Shown: positions 35,471 to 47,089 of the stretch, one piece after another
Layout of the letters: every line of letters begins with the position of its first letter
How positions within the stretch are numbered: position 1 is the stretch's first letter
NCBI GenBank assembly: GCA_033980235.1
Contig: CM067067.1
Coordinates: 8,144,047-8,208,046 of the forward strand
Length of the DNA: 64,000 nucleotides
Reading direction: 5' to 3'
From: Diadema setosum
Taxonomy: Eukaryota > Echinodermata > Echinoidea > Diadematoida > Diadematidae
The notes under the pieces: model-generated
What the model was told of the DNA's origin: nothing
Databases searched by the model: none
The model's input: the letters and a program-made list of their open reading frames with translations, nothing else
Program-made: the position numbers and the translations under genes

Positions 35471-36034
35471 ATGATGGAACTAGAGAAGAGAGACAGCCAG
35501 ATCAAACAGCTTGAAAAGAATCTCGGCATTGCCGAATCCCGCATCAAGGAACTTGAGCAATACTCAAGACGAAACTGCCTTGTTTTTCACGGACTCAAGG
35601 AAAAAACCGGCGAGCACACTGACCAACTGATCTGCGATCTCGCGAAGGGGAATCTGAACGTCGACATCAATCCGGAGGACATCGACCGATTGCATTGGAT
35701 AGGTGAGCAAGGAAGGAGTGATGTATATCTATAGAAGGAGTGATAAAAAGGGACGGCCACTTCATCGCCCGATCATCGTAAAGTTCTGCGGCTACGGACC
35801 GGGGTCGTCAGTCTATGCCTCGAAATCCAAACTGAGGTCGACTTGCTTCTACATTCACGAGAATCTGACAAGTGAACGACAGAGTCTACTGAGAAAGTTG
35901 AAGCTGAAATACGACCTACATGATCACAAGGTAATGACCCAGGACGGAAAAATCAAAGGCAAAACCACCAACAGACTGTTTACGTTATCATTAAATTCCG
36001 ACTGGAAAGAACACAGCGAACGGTTTCTGCAGTA
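35471..36034 (+). pseudogene. L1-like ORF1 (transposase-22-type) fragment, frameshifted
   Basis: It starts with a short coiled coil (LEKRDSQIKQLEKNLGIAES), then the family motif ELEQYSRRNCLVFHGLKE, then DIDRLHWIG. In a second frame come RPIIVKFCGYG and IHENLTSERQSLLRKLK, ending at a stop at 36032-36034. This order (coiled coil, RRM-like region with EQYSRR, C-terminal domain with RPIIVKF) is that of ORF1 proteins of many invertebrate LINEs. The frame breaks near 35710-35744, where GAAGGAGTGAT occurs twice 22 nt apart. No reverse transcriptase follows. It lies about 130 bp after the locus 2 transmembrane exon. Confidence 0.8.
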
Positions 36035-36267
36035 ACTCACGCGACCGGCAGTGTTGACCGGTAATTATTACTGTTTCTGTGTGTCCTTACTGGCCTAATT
36101 TAACTTTAATTTATTCGATGTAAACATAAGCGGCTGTTGAGAAACAAGGCAAGTAAAATTTTGAACTCCTCTTGAATTTTTCTGCTATTTTTTTTTTCGA
36201 ATTCTGCCTGCCTAAAATTCCGCAGGCGCGTTCGTAGTCACGGTATTATAAAGCTGGGTGTTAGAAA

Positions 36268-36636
36268 AGGGTGGGATTTCACGGAGCACGCGAATGATTT
36301 GCGAAGGACGCGAATGACAAAATCCAACATTCGGAGAAGTTTTTCTCCGAATGTTTTCCGACAATGAAGCCGAAAACTATTCTTGCGCAATTTGTGAGAA
36401 GTTTCCACGACGTTTGTGCGAATGTCGTGTGTATCATTGCTAAAGTACAGCATGTTACGTACACGAAGAACACGCGAAGACACGGGGTTTCACGAACATT
36501 TTGCGAACATCGCGCGTGTCTTGCGAAGGTCTTGCGCATATGACGAGGCTTTAAAGACACTTTCGAGAACAATTCACGAGCAAATCACGTTCGCGTCCTT
36601 CGCAAATCGTTCGCGTGCTCCGTGAAATCCCACCCT
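36268..36636 (-). mobile_element. AGGGTGGGATTTCACGG-end TIR element, copy 0 (inverted, deleted)
   Basis: 369 bp with the same terminal sequence at both ends (AGGGTGGGATTTCACGGAGC and its complement). Its left part is the reverse complement of the right end of copy 1 (37500-37746), and its right part matches the complement of copy 1's region near 36850-36950. It is therefore an internally deleted copy in the opposite orientation. Confidence 0.8.
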
Positions 36637-36638
36637 GA

Positions 36639-37746
36639 AGGGTGGGATTTCACGGAGCACGCGAACGATTTGCGAATGACGCGAATGGCAAAATCCAGCA
36701 TTCGCATTTTAGTCTGCAAAAGATCGCCAAACAAACGTGAGGGTTCGGAAGCGTCGTCAGTTGTTCGCGAATGTCGTTTTTACTTCGGCGAGAATTTCAA
36801 AAAAGTTTGAAATTTTTCGCGAACCTTTTCCGCACACTTAGTCGGGATTTGCTCGTGAATTGTTCTCGAAAGTGTCTTTAAAGCTTCGTCATATGCGCAA
36901 GACCTTCGCAAGACACGCGCGATGTTCGCAAAATGTTCGTGAAACCCCAAACAGACTCCGAAACTTCTGAGAATGTCTCGCGTATGTTACGTGAAATCTG
37001 CGAAGTTTTTCCGATCATTTTACGACGTAATTGCAAACTGTTCGCGTACCTTTTGAGACATTTTCGCGAACGTTTAGCGCACGTTTGGGGGATGTATGCC
37101 CTGTACGTTTTCTGCAAATAGAAATCGTAGCATACATCTAAACATCAAACAATTATTAACAACTATAGTAACAAAAGAAATTATAGACTAGCAAAGAGAA
37201 AGAATATTTGATGTACAAAAAAAAATCGCAGAATGTACTTAAAATCAATCTAAAGTATGTAAATTTCATTTGAACTATAGAGATTATGTGTTAGAGGAAC
37301 TGCAAAAAAAAAAAAAAAAAGATCAAATGCTTTACTAGTGGAGATACGTCCTAGGGGAAAAATGTAGGCAATTACACGATGGAGAAATGAGAGAAAACGA
37401 AAAGAGAAATAGAGGAAAGAAAAAAAATCAACTCAAGAAAGCTGATTTGAGTTGATTTTTTTTTATTGCTTCCACCTCTCCTTGCTACATTTTCTCCCAT
37501 GATTATTGAAAATTTTTCGTTGTTCGCATTTCCGTCGCGTGTTCTTCGTGTACGTAACATGCTGTATTTTAGCAATGATACACACGGCAATCGCACATAC
37601 GTCGTGGGAACTTCGCACAAATTGCGCAAGAATATAGTTACCGGCTTCATTGTCGGAAAACATTCGGAGAAAAACTTTTCCGAATGTTGGATTTTGTCAT
37701 TCGCGTCCTTCGCAAATCGTTCGCGTGCTCCGTGAAATCCCACCCT
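36639..37746 (+). mobile_element. AGGGTGGGATTTCACGG-end TIR element, copy 1
   Basis: About 1.1 kb. Long terminal inverted repeats with gcgaacgatttgcgaatgac near each end; the inside is rich in ttcgcgaa words. No transposase; frames over 60 codons here are shadows of the repeat. At about 37149-37160 it holds the uninterrupted sequence acaattattaac, the empty site for the insertion in copy 2. A small inverted pair (tcaactcaa...ttgagttga) lies at 37427-37458. Confidence 0.85.
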
Positions 37747-37748
37747 TA

Positions 37749-39326
37749 TGGGATTTCACGGAGCACGCGAACGATTTGCGAATGACGCGAATGGCAAAAT
37801 TCAGCATTCGCATTTTAGTCTGCAAAAGATCGCCAAACAGACGTGAGGGTTCGGAAGCGTCGTCAATTGTTCGCGAATGTCGTTTTCACTTCGGCGAGAA
37901 TTTCAAAAAAGTTTGAAATTTTTTGCGAACCTTTTCCGCACACTTAGTCGGGATTTGCTCGTGAATTGTTCTCGAAAGTGTCTTTAAAGCTTCGTCATAG
38001 GCGCAAGACCTTCGCAAGACACGCGCGATATTCGCAAAATGTTCGTGAAACCCCAAACAGACTCCGAAACTTTGGAGAATGTCTCGCGTATGTTACGCGA
38101 AATCTGCGAAGTTTTTCCGATCATTTTACGACGTAATCGCAAACTGTTCGCGTACCTTTTGAGACATTCTCGCGAACGTTTAGCGCACGTTTGGGGGATG
38201 TATGACCTATTCGTTTTCTACAAACAAAAATCGTAGCATACACCTAAACATCAAACAATTGAGTATATGAATATAAGAACGACCCAAGTCCATGGATGAC
38301 CATTTCAAGTAAACTTAAAAAAACTTCATATTTTTTTTATTTGTCCAATAATATTCTATTTAACTGTGATGGGAAGGCAACATTGTATATACAATTTAGA
38401 ACATATATTATTATGACAATTAACATTTACATTAATTGTGGAGAGGCCATTTTGTGTGATGGACTTGGGTCGTTCTTTGATTCATATGGACTTGGGTCGT
38501 TCTTTGATTCATATACATGATATTCTGCTATAGAGATGAGAGAAGGACGAGAGAGGGCGCTATAATATGAATGTAAGAACGACCCAAGTCCTTCATGTTT
38601 ACATTCATATAAGATTTAACTCATTTATTTCAGGCACTTCCGGGGGTAATTAGGATTTATCATTAATACACAAGATGAGTCCATGCAAAAGCTACAATTT
38701 CCTATGTCAAACTAAATTTGGCCAAAAATTGGACTTGGGTCGTTCTTATATTCATATACTCAATTATTAACAACTATAGTAACAAAAGAAATTAAAGACT
38801 AGCAAAGAGAAAGAAATGTTTGATATACAAAAAAAAAAATCGCAGAATACAGCTGAAATTAATCTAAAGTATGTAAAATTTCATTTGAAGTATAGAGATT
38901 ATGTGTTGGAGGAACTGCAAAAAAAAAGATCATATGCTTTACTAGTGGAGATACGTCCTAGGAAAAAAAATGTAGGCAAGCACACAATAGAAAAATGAGA
39001 GAAAAAGAAAGGAGAAAAAGAGGAAAGAAAAAAATCCAACTCAAGACAGCTTCCACCTCTCCTTGAGTACATTTTCTCCCATGATTATTGAAAATTTTGC
39101 GTTGTTCGCATTTCCGTCGCGTGTTCTTCGTGTACGTAACATGCTGTACTTTAGCAATGATACACACGACATTCGCACATACGTCGCGGAAACTTCGCAC
39201 AAATTGCGCAAGAATAGTTTTCGGCTTCATTGTCGGAAAACATTCGGAGAAAAACTTTTCCGAATGCTGGATTTTGTCATTCGCGTCCTTCGCAAATCGT
39301 TCGCGTGCTCCGTGAAATCCCACCCT
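37749..39326 (+). mobile_element. AGGGTGGGATTTCACGG-end TIR element, copy 2
   Basis: Same organisation and nearly the same sequence as copy 1, but enlarged by the nested element 38261-38761. Only TA separates it from copy 1, and TTA separates it from a further partial end (39330-39358), so three copies and a fragment lie end to end. The short TA/TTA junctions suggest a TWA-type target and a PIF/Harbinger-like origin, which is an inference. Confidence 0.85.
38261..38761. mobile_element. 501-bp MITE nested in copy 2, AATT target duplication
   Basis: The ends are GAGTATATGAATATAAGAAC and its exact complement, continuing with gacccaagtcc. AATT flanks both sides (38257-38260 and 38762-38765). The neighbouring copy 1 has a single AATT at the same place. 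Internal copies of acttgggtcgttctt in both orientations (about 38462-38500 and 38575-38590) show that it is itself partly palindromic. Confidence 0.92.
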
Positions 39327-39357
39327 TTAGGTGTGATTTCACGGCGCACGCAAACGA

Positions 39358-40361
39358 TTAAGAGATGGAGTTCCAACTGGCTGTAATTATTCAAACACCT
39401 GTCACTTTTCTATTGATGTACAAGAGTATTACACACTCCCCTCAGTAGTCTAGCGGGCGACGTATTTTTAGCCTGAATCAGTCTTTGATTGGCAGTCAAT
39501 AGAGGGCGCGACGATGTGGAAGTCAAGTTGTATTTTTAGTCAACTTGACTTCCACATCGTCGCGCCCTCTATTGACTGTCAATCAAGGACTGATTCAGGC
39601 TAAAAATACGTCGCCCGCTAGACTATCCCCTCAGGTGCATCTGTGCCTTTGAAGGCGGGGTTTGATGTCGCCGTCTTGCTGAGCAATCTGAAGTTTCATT
39701 TTGAACGTTAACTTAATGTTGGCTTTATTTTGCTTGTTTATCTAGTGAATGAAACGAAATCTCACTTTATGATAAAGCACATTGAACAAAGTTCAATCCC
39801 TTCCAGAAATATGACCAAAAGTGTAAATCAGAGCTGTATCATGTGAAAGTGTTTAAAACTGTATCCTCCTGGAAAGCCGGTTTTATCATGTTTCCAATTC
39901 ATTCCGACAATCTAAAATGATATTAGTTCTTCTCCTCTGATGCTTTCTTTGCAGCATTGAAAATCACCCACTGGTTGTGAATAAAAGCCTTATAATCTTC
40001 AAGTATAATTCTGTATTAATCAATATATCAGATAAGTGTCCGGGGATGGCCAGTCGAGTAATTTTCTTTTTGATTTCATCATTTTTTTTTTTTGCGCAAT
40101 TTCTATTCGCGCATCCCCGTGTCTTTACCATTCTCCTATCTTTTATAAGTAGGGATGGCGAAAAGTAATTACCATCACGAAGGCATATTTTCCCTAGAAA
40201 GTGGCTAATGATTATGTTATGAGACATGAGTCAATTGTCTTTCTATCTGCCCGGCAAATTCAATTGCCACATGCTTTAAATACTTTCGAGTGGCGGCATA
40301 TATCAAACCTGGCTTCAAAGGAAATACGACAGTTGTGACTCCATTCTCTTAAACCTCCTTG
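39358..40361. mobile_element. CAAGGAGG-type MITE, copy B
   Basis: Matches copy A over most of its length. The left terminus is missing: the sequence joins a partial end of the neighbouring TIR element at gattaagagatggag. The right end is cctccttg at 40354-40361. The extra length is explained by the palindromic insertion at 39446-39625. Confidence 0.8.
39446..39625. mobile_element. 180-bp almost perfect palindromic MITE, 9-bp target duplication
   Basis: TAGTCTAGCGGGCGACGTAT at the left end pairs with its complement at the right end. The two arms of about 84 bp are near perfect around a loop tatttttagt. TCCCCTCAG occurs on both sides (39437-39445 and 39626-39634) and once in the empty position of copy A in a diverged form. 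A 9-bp duplication suits Mutator-like elements; an 8-bp hAT origin is the alternative. Confidence 0.92.
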
Positions 40362-40383
40362 ATGGAATCAAATCAAACTACTG

Positions 40384-40472
40384 TAAAACGAGAAATGTTC
40401 GCGTGCATTTTAATTTCGCGAATTTCGCGAGCGCCAAGATTCGCGAAATTAAAATGCACGCGAAATTTTTAG
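40384..40472. repeat. Hairpin repeat with ttcgcgtgcattttaatttc arms
   Basis: Gttcgcgtgcattttaattt at about 40398 pairs with aaattaaaatgcacgcgaa at about 40444, around gcgagcgccaag. It is preceded by tactgtaaaacgagaaatg, which looks like an element end. Confidence 0.7.
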
Positions 40473-40564
40473 TATGTTCATGTGGTAGGCAATGTCATGC
40501 AAAATATTCTGGCATCAACTTAGACTTGCACTCTATCCATTGGAAATGTGATTTTTGTACATTA

Positions 40565-40676
40565 GGCGTTTTCACATCAGCCCGATGTTTCGAAATAGCG
40601 CGCTATTTTCTGACTTGGGAAATTAAAAAATATATATCTCGAGCTTGGATTTTTATCGGGCTGATGTGAAAACGCC
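40565..40676. mobile_element. Short MITE with GGCGTTTTCACATCAG ends
   Basis: 112 bp. The left end GGCGTTTTCACATCAGCCCG and the right end ATCGGGCTGATGTGAAAACG(CC) are inverted complements. Flanks are tta on the left and ta on the right, compatible with a TA or decayed TTA duplication. Confidence 0.8.
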
Positions 40677-40919
40677 TACTGAGTGAGCTTCCTTTCAATC
40701 ATCACATTGATAATCAAGAATTTTAGAGCACTCTGTATTCATGTTTCCATGGCAACAGAAATTCCATTTCCCCAAATCTAGACTCCTATGTGTTTGATGC
40801 AGCGCAAATGAACGATTATGTCCTAGGTGATGATATGGAGACTCCATGCAATCATTATTTCAGTGACGATTTCAGTAGAAAATTCTCTAATATGAATACC
40901 GATTAATTTTTATATTTTT

Positions 40920-41225
40920 TTCATATTTCATTTAAATTCAGAAGTTTATCTGCTGATTTTTCAAGTATTTCTGATTACACTTCAACGTTAGATCACAGAT
41001 TTTCGATCTACGCGTTTACTGAAACCTGATTCAAAGCATAATTTCTATAGTATACCTAGATATTCTTTTATTCACAAACCGCGACAGAACCGAAGAGGTG
41101 GTGGCTTCTGCATGTATGTTGACAGCGAATTGACATAATAGAGAACTGATCTGTCCTTCTCGAATGATTTCGCTGATATTATGTATACCCGCACATTGTG
41201 GTAACTGAACTAAAAACCCACAGAA
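40920..41225 (+). pseudogene. LINE endonuclease (APE-type) N-terminal remnant
   Basis: Reads FKFRSLSADF, then YTSTLDHRFSIYAFTET (TET resembling the S/T-ET-W box), then a IHKPRQNRRGGGFCMYV segment. These match the opening of the APE endonuclease of CR1/L2-type LINEs in order. Stops (for example at the W position) show decay. It ends where the GC-rich element starts. Confidence 0.6.
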
Positions 41226-41249
41226 TGTCATTTAATTTGGCCGCATACG

Positions 41250-42130
41250 GGGACTGCGAAGTTTACCTGCGTGAGAGTTGCCTGCGAGGTGCTACCTCTA
41301 AGGGCCTCCTGCTGGTATTCTGCATGTACCTATGCGGGAAATACCCGCGACTCACCCGGAAAAAAAGTTTTGGTCATGCTCTAAACATGGCTGCGGGCTT
41401 GCGTGCGCACCTCCGGGGAATTACGGGCGAAAAACGCGCAAGGTACTGTCAGGTGCGGACCAACTGCGGAGAGCTCCGGGTAGCAAATTTGCTTCCCAGC
41501 AAGTCAACCCGCAAAAATTCCCCAGATACAGTATGACAAGGCCTTGAGCATGCTCAAAATATGTTCTGAGTGAGTTGCGAGGGTACACGCAGAACACTAG
41601 TAGGAGACCCTTACCGGCAGCACCTTGCAGGCAACTCCAACGCAGGTACTTGCAGAACCCGTAAGTCGCTCATAACAGAAAACGGATCGGTTTCAAAGCT
41701 CTCACGCAGGTCACACGGAATACACGCAAGTAGAGGTAAGTAGCATGAGTCTAGCAGGTAGGCCCTAAGACACAAGCGCCAAACTCGCACACATTCTGCA
41801 TTTCCTGCGTGATAGATAATCCCTTCTCGCAACAAGCCCGCGTAGCTTGCCCGGGAAGATAAGACACGGCCTGTTTGCCCGGAAAGGTGTGACACGGTCC
41901 TGCAGGCCTTGTCATATCTTCCGGACAAGCCTTGCGTGCGATTTGCGAAGAACAATGTTTACTACCCGGAGGTCCCTGCAGATGACCTGCACACGACAGT
42001 ACCCACACGTATCTCACCCGTAGTCGCCCGCAGGTGCGCATGCAAATCCTTTTTACCCGTAACCATGTTTAGGCCTTGTCACACCTTTCCGGTTAAGCTA
42101 CCCGGGCTTGCTGCGTGCAGGGAGGTGTAA
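41250..42130. mobile_element. GC-rich element with internal inverted repeats, copy A
   Basis: Repeated words tacccgcg, cccggaa, ggccttgtca and gtgcgcacctccgggg occur in both orientations. The start (aagggcctcctgctggtatt) pairs with gtaggagacccttaccgg near 41605. A second copy is at 55320-55770. No coding potential beyond frames created by the repeats. Followed by an unassigned stretch 42131-42765. Confidence 0.7.
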
Positions 42131-42767
42131 GAGAGGGAGAGGCAACTCTTCGTTTCATAATTCATGCAAACACAGGTTTGGGTTCAAAGCGTTACAATAC
42201 AATGGGATGTCTAGCATTCCACTATACGCTTTGAAGTCATGCTCTGCACCGCTCTAATTGCAAGGCGAAGTTCGGAGACCAAGAACGCATTTCACCTTTC
42301 GTTGAATCACAAGCTTTATTTCCCCGTAAATCTTTAAAGGAAATACTCGAATTGATTAAGAATAGTTTAGGAAAGAATTCAATATCATAAACATGTATTT
42401 CTAGTTTCTTCGTAATGCGCAAATCGAAGTGAAATGAAAATTAGGCGCTCTAAAAAACCTAATATTTTTTTATAATGCGCACATTTCCGCATGTTAGTTT
42501 TCTATCCTTTAATCTGGGATATTTTGATCTTTCAAATAAAGTACTCCACTAAAGCGTGCTCCGGCGTGCTTTTAAAATATTTGCTGTTGAAATTGTCAGT
42601 TTTACACTGCATTTTGATTCGCTGCTCCAATTCAGGGTACACAAATTCACTGTTGCCATCACATTGAAAGAGAGAGAGCGAAATGCACAAGGGGCAAGTA
42701 TTTCTAGATGTGAGAGCGCTAGTCCCGATTATTGATGCTCTCTTTTGTCAATGGAGAGAATGGCACA

Positions 42768-43220
42768 GTGATTAAATGCGAGCGAGCTTGAAAATTTTGA
42801 CATTTTACAGTCCAAAAACTGCGGTTTGTAGCTACATTTTTTCGCTTTGGAAATTAAGGGGGCGCACCGGGCGCAACTGCTGGCAATTACTGGCATCACA
42901 TCAGGAGAACTGCATAACGATTAGATGCGAGAGAGCGAAGCGAGCGAGCTTAAAAGTTTTGACATTTTACAGTCTAAAAACTGTCGTTTGTAGCTATATT
43001 TTTTCGCTTTGGAAATTAAGGGGGGGGGGGGGGGGCGCACCGGGCGCAACTGCTGGCAATTACTGGCAGTAACATCATTAGAATGACATGGCGATTAAAT
43101 GCGAGAGAGCTAGCGGAGCGAGCTTGAAAATTTTGACATTTTACAGTCCCAAAACTGCCGTTTGTAGCTATATTTTATCGCTTTGGAAATTAAGGGGCGC
43201 CCGGTGCGTCCCCCTCCCCC
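42768..43220 (+). repeat. Tandem repeat, three units of about 150 bp
   Basis: Each unit contains gattaaatgcgag, gcgagcttgaaaattttgac, attttacagtc, gtttgtagctacattttttc and gctttggaaattaagggg, then gcgcaccgggcgcaactgct. The second unit has an 18-G run (43019-43036). It ends with a gatccgccactgg edge. The frames seen here translate the repeat. Confidence 0.9.
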
Positions 43221-43229
43221 TCCCTTGGA

Positions 43230-43356
43230 TCCGCCACTGGTATAGTCAAGGGTGTCGGTTTATGTTCATGATTGGGGGAGGTATGACCAGCGAGGGGCGT
43301 CGAAGTGACCAACCGGGGGAAAGATGTCCAAAATCTGCACTTTAGAGCATCCCCTA

Positions 43357-43404
<48 letters not shown>

Positions 43405-44425
43405 ATATACATGGAAAATGTATGAAATAGGCCAGGTCAAGTCTTATCATTGGCAATGCAAGGCATCTTGATATAAGACTTGTATGTAAAGCAAAACTGC
43501 AAAATCAATGATCTAGCTTTGATATAACGAAGCGTTATAGGTACAAAGGTTACCTTCTACATCACATTGCGCAACATCGCAGAGACTCTTTTTGCCGTTC
43601 GGATGTTCTGAGTACACTGCGCATATCCTGCTTATATGCAGAATTCCAACCAGGAATCACGCTGAAGGGGTATCCCCCTCCCATACGAGAGAGACTTTGC
43701 ATTTGTAGAATTGAAATTCAGCAACCTGGTTCACACTTTGGGTGAAATGTTTGGACAGATTTTTATTTAAAAAAAGCAAGAAATTCTTCTCATCTTGGAA
43801 ATGACTATGTGTGTGTGTGGGAGGGGGGGGGGGGGGGCAAATGATATGCTAACCTTTGCAATATTTTTATGGGGGAACCTTTTTCTGTAAAAAAGCAAGA
43901 AAATCCCATCTCTGGAATCATGGGGGGAGGAGGCAAAATTATAATATGCTTGCCCCTTCAAAAATTTTTATAAGGCTTTTTTTTTTTTGTATAAGGCTAA
44001 GGCTCGCACTTGGTCTCGCATTTTCAATTTGGATTGGTCAGAAATAAAGTGCAGTACTTACTTGCAGCCATGACACTACTTCCTTGCAGCACACGTATAC
44101 GTACACGCAAACGTGAACGTGTTCCGTACTGTACGGTCGATAAATAGTGAACACTGCAAAATTGAATCAGTGCTGCCAGAGTCCGGGGTGCGATTTTTTT
44201 TCCCCACGAATTTATTGTCCTTGGTGCAAAATAAAAGGAAAATAATAAAAAGAAATAAAAAAAAAATTCTTTAGCGTCCGGCGTTGAGGTCGCTCGCAGA
44301 CTGATTTTTTTTTAATTAATTAATTTATTTTTTTTTTTGTCTGAAGGGGGGTGCGTTCGCACCCAACGCATCCCCCTGGTGACGCCCATGTAATTTATAT
44401 GAAAAGCGACAAGCAAGCAATAAAA
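43230..44425. other. Non-coding stretch with GT and G microsatellites
   Basis: A GT run at about 43360-43400, a G run at about 43820-43840, and T-rich patches near 43980 and 44310-44340. No gene seen. Confidence 0.5.
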
Positions 44426-44429
44426 TTAC

Positions 44430-46140
44430 CGTCCTATTTCTCTTTTACCTGCATTTTCGAAAATCATTGAATGCATTTTTTATAATAGATTGTATAATCA
44501 TTTGCTCTAGAACAAAATACTGGCCAAAGAACAGTTTAGATTTCGACCTTTTTACTCAACTGAATTAGATCTTTTACATACCCTCGAACAAGTCCTTGCT
44601 TCCCGTGATAACAAAGAAACCGTAGTTGCCTTGTTCGTCGATCTAAGTATGCGCTCGACCATATTAGCATTTTGCTGCACAAATGACTAACTGGAACATT
44701 CTGGTGTTAGAGGTGTACCCCTCAGTTGGTTCAGGGATTTTCTTACAGAATGTAAACAAGGGAGAAAGGTTTGCGGTAACACCATGTGTATGACAGTAGT
44801 CCTTAACCGGATCGTTACTTGGCAGAAGAGTCTAGAAATATGAGAATTGAGCAGGGAAGCGACATATGGGGGTTGTAAGGAGGGCAAAAAGTGAAGAGTG
44901 GGGGACAGTAATGGGCTGGAAGTTGAAGTTGCACTAGTGGAGACGATAGAAAAGTGAACAGAGAGAGTGGTAAGGAAGAATAGAGTGAGAATCAAGTAAG
45001 ATGTTCGGACATCCCTAGTAGGAGAGAGATGAAATAGAATGCAAGAGGAAGTGGGAGGAGTTAAAGGTTGGAAAATCATGGAGATAAGAGAGAAAATGGA
45101 AGATTCATGAAACCAAAAAAGAAGAAAAAGAAGAACGAAGTCGGCGAAACAAAGTGGACTATGAATTGTGGCATCAGTGAAGAAAGGATGAATAATCCCG
45201 CGGAGGAAATGTATAAGTCGAGGAGGGATGAGACTATGTTGAGAAAAGGGAGAGAGAGAGAGAGAGAGAGAGAGAAGGGGGAAGGGGAACTAAAGAAGAA
45301 GAAAAAAAAAGGAGGAAGGATAGTTAAGAAAGTAAAGGGGAGGGAGCTTGGGTGGATCCTAGAAATTAATGCTGCAGACTGGCAGAGGAGAGACAAATTG
45401 TGGAAAGGAAAGTTAATGACAATTGAATCCTGAAGTGGTTCCTGTGGGAGAAAGGCAAAATGAGAGATAAAAGACAGTTAAAATGTAGTTCTGAGGGGAG
45501 AATGCAAGAGAAATAAACCTGTGGAGAAAACTGTAAATTAATACAGTGGTCCTGAAAAGAACCTTTGGGTTGTATGGAAGCAAGACATAAAAAAAAAGGT
45601 ATAAGAAAAGGTATAAGTAGAGTAGAAGCAGATGATAGTGTAGGAAAGAGAAGAAAGAAAATTGAACTACTGAGTAATACTGAGTTTTTACTAAGTATTT
45701 CAATTCTCTTTCCTCTCTCTCCTACACTATTATCTTCAAACAACACAGATCATAAACAGTTCACATACTGTACTGTGTTAATGACACAGACTCTAGTGTG
45801 GGTTGCCTCAATGCAGTATTTTGGGCTCTCTTCTTTTCTTGGTATACGTTAATGATATAATACATCAAAATTCGATTCATTCTGTATGCAGATGATACAA
45901 ATAATATCGTTTTCATATACAGATGTAAACACTCTGTATAGTACTGTTAGCACTGAAATGATGTGCGTTTGTGACTGGCTCCGAACTAATAAGCTGCAGA
46001 TGCATGTTGATAAGACATTATATATGTTATTTCGCTCTAACAAAAGTTTTCGACGAGATGTTCCATTGATTTCGTATTCAGAAATTAAGAAAGATAATTT
46101 AATTATTGATCAAGTCGACAGTATTAATTATTTATGAGTT
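44430..46140 (+). pseudogene. Jockey/CR1-like LINE reverse transcriptase remnant, split
   Basis: The first part (44430-44760) has EQFRFRPFYSTELDLLHTLE, a VVALFVDLS motif, and RGVPLSWFRDFLTE. The second part (about 45800-46140) has a SILGSLLFLVYVNDI segment, the catalytic YADDT motif near 45888, and MCVCDWLRTNKLQMHVDKTL. Between them is a purine-rich insert (44765-45690). Several frames are needed, and internal stops occur, so it is dead. Confidence 0.75.
44765..45740. repeat. Purine-rich insert splitting the LINE
   Basis: About 900 bp of strongly purine-biased sequence on the plus strand, with a GA run at 45250-45276. It ends in a hairpin: gatgatagtgtaggaaagag (about 45629) and ctctcctacactattatctt (about 45717). 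Long frames on both strands here reflect the composition bias. Confidence 0.55.
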
Positions 46141-47085
46141 ATTATCGATGATATATTGACTTGGATTTAACATGTGAATAGTATTGCATGGGAAGATAAG
46201 TATCTCTATCGGTATAATGTACAAGCTCCGTTCAATACTGCCGTTACATATACTCTTTTATGTTGTATAATGCCTTTATCTTGCCTCATTTTGATTATCA
46301 TGGTCTGGAACAAGCTTAAAAATTTGCGTCGTTATTTATTTTATACAAAAAAAAAAAATCGAATTTGTTCAAACATCAACTCTTTTGACCACATCGCTTC
46401 GTAAAAAAAGAAAAAGAAAAAAGAATACTCTCACACTTTCTGACAGTGTCTCAGTCAAGCTTGGTATTTCTATGTATGAATATTTGAATGCAATTTTACC
46501 TGATATTTCTGCTGGTTGTCTTACACTGAATCGAACATTACACAACATTGATACTCGAAGTAAGGACAATTATTGTGTTGCAATTTTGTCGCTTGAGTAT
46601 AACCCAACCCCCCCCCCCCCCCAAAAAAAAGAAAACAAAAAAAAAAACTATTTTATATAAAGGTGCTAGTTCTGGAATGATTTAGATTCAATTTTTAAGA
46701 ATGTGTCCACTCAAAGTGCTTTTAAGTCCAGATATAATATCTTTTAAATGTCGTTTGAATTGCATCAAATGTATCAGTTCATCTTTTTTACTAGTTTTGT
46801 TCTGTCTGTTTGATTCATTTGTTTAATGTAGTAGCATGTGTCTTTTATTTCATTTTATTTGTATATGTAATCTCTAACTGTCATTAAGAATTCTGAATGT
46901 AACTCTGAATCTGTATTTGTATATTCTTATGTATTCAACTCTTCAAAGGGGATCATTTTGTCTCAAGCCTTTGACTTTCTTTGTGAACTCCCCGACACAT
47001 TTTACACTGTATATATATCTATTTTTATGATGATCAATAAAGTGAATCGAAATTGAAAAGGTGAAAATAAAAAATTCTGGTCGTA
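46141..47085. other. LINE tail remnant and unassigned sequence
   Basis: 46141-46480 may be the degraded C-terminal part of the LINE; a C run lies at 46610-46622. Beyond that, T-rich sequence with a possible polyadenylation-like aataaa near 47035. No gene supported. Confidence 0.35.
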
Positions 47086-47089
47086 AAGA

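Noticed and set aside
36238..39386. Many frames of 60-120 codons on both strands
   Set aside because: They are the same repeat read in different frames and orientations in three copies of a TIR element.
44687..45746. Ser/Leu/Phe-rich frames on the minus strand
   Set aside because: They result from the purine bias of the opposite strand.
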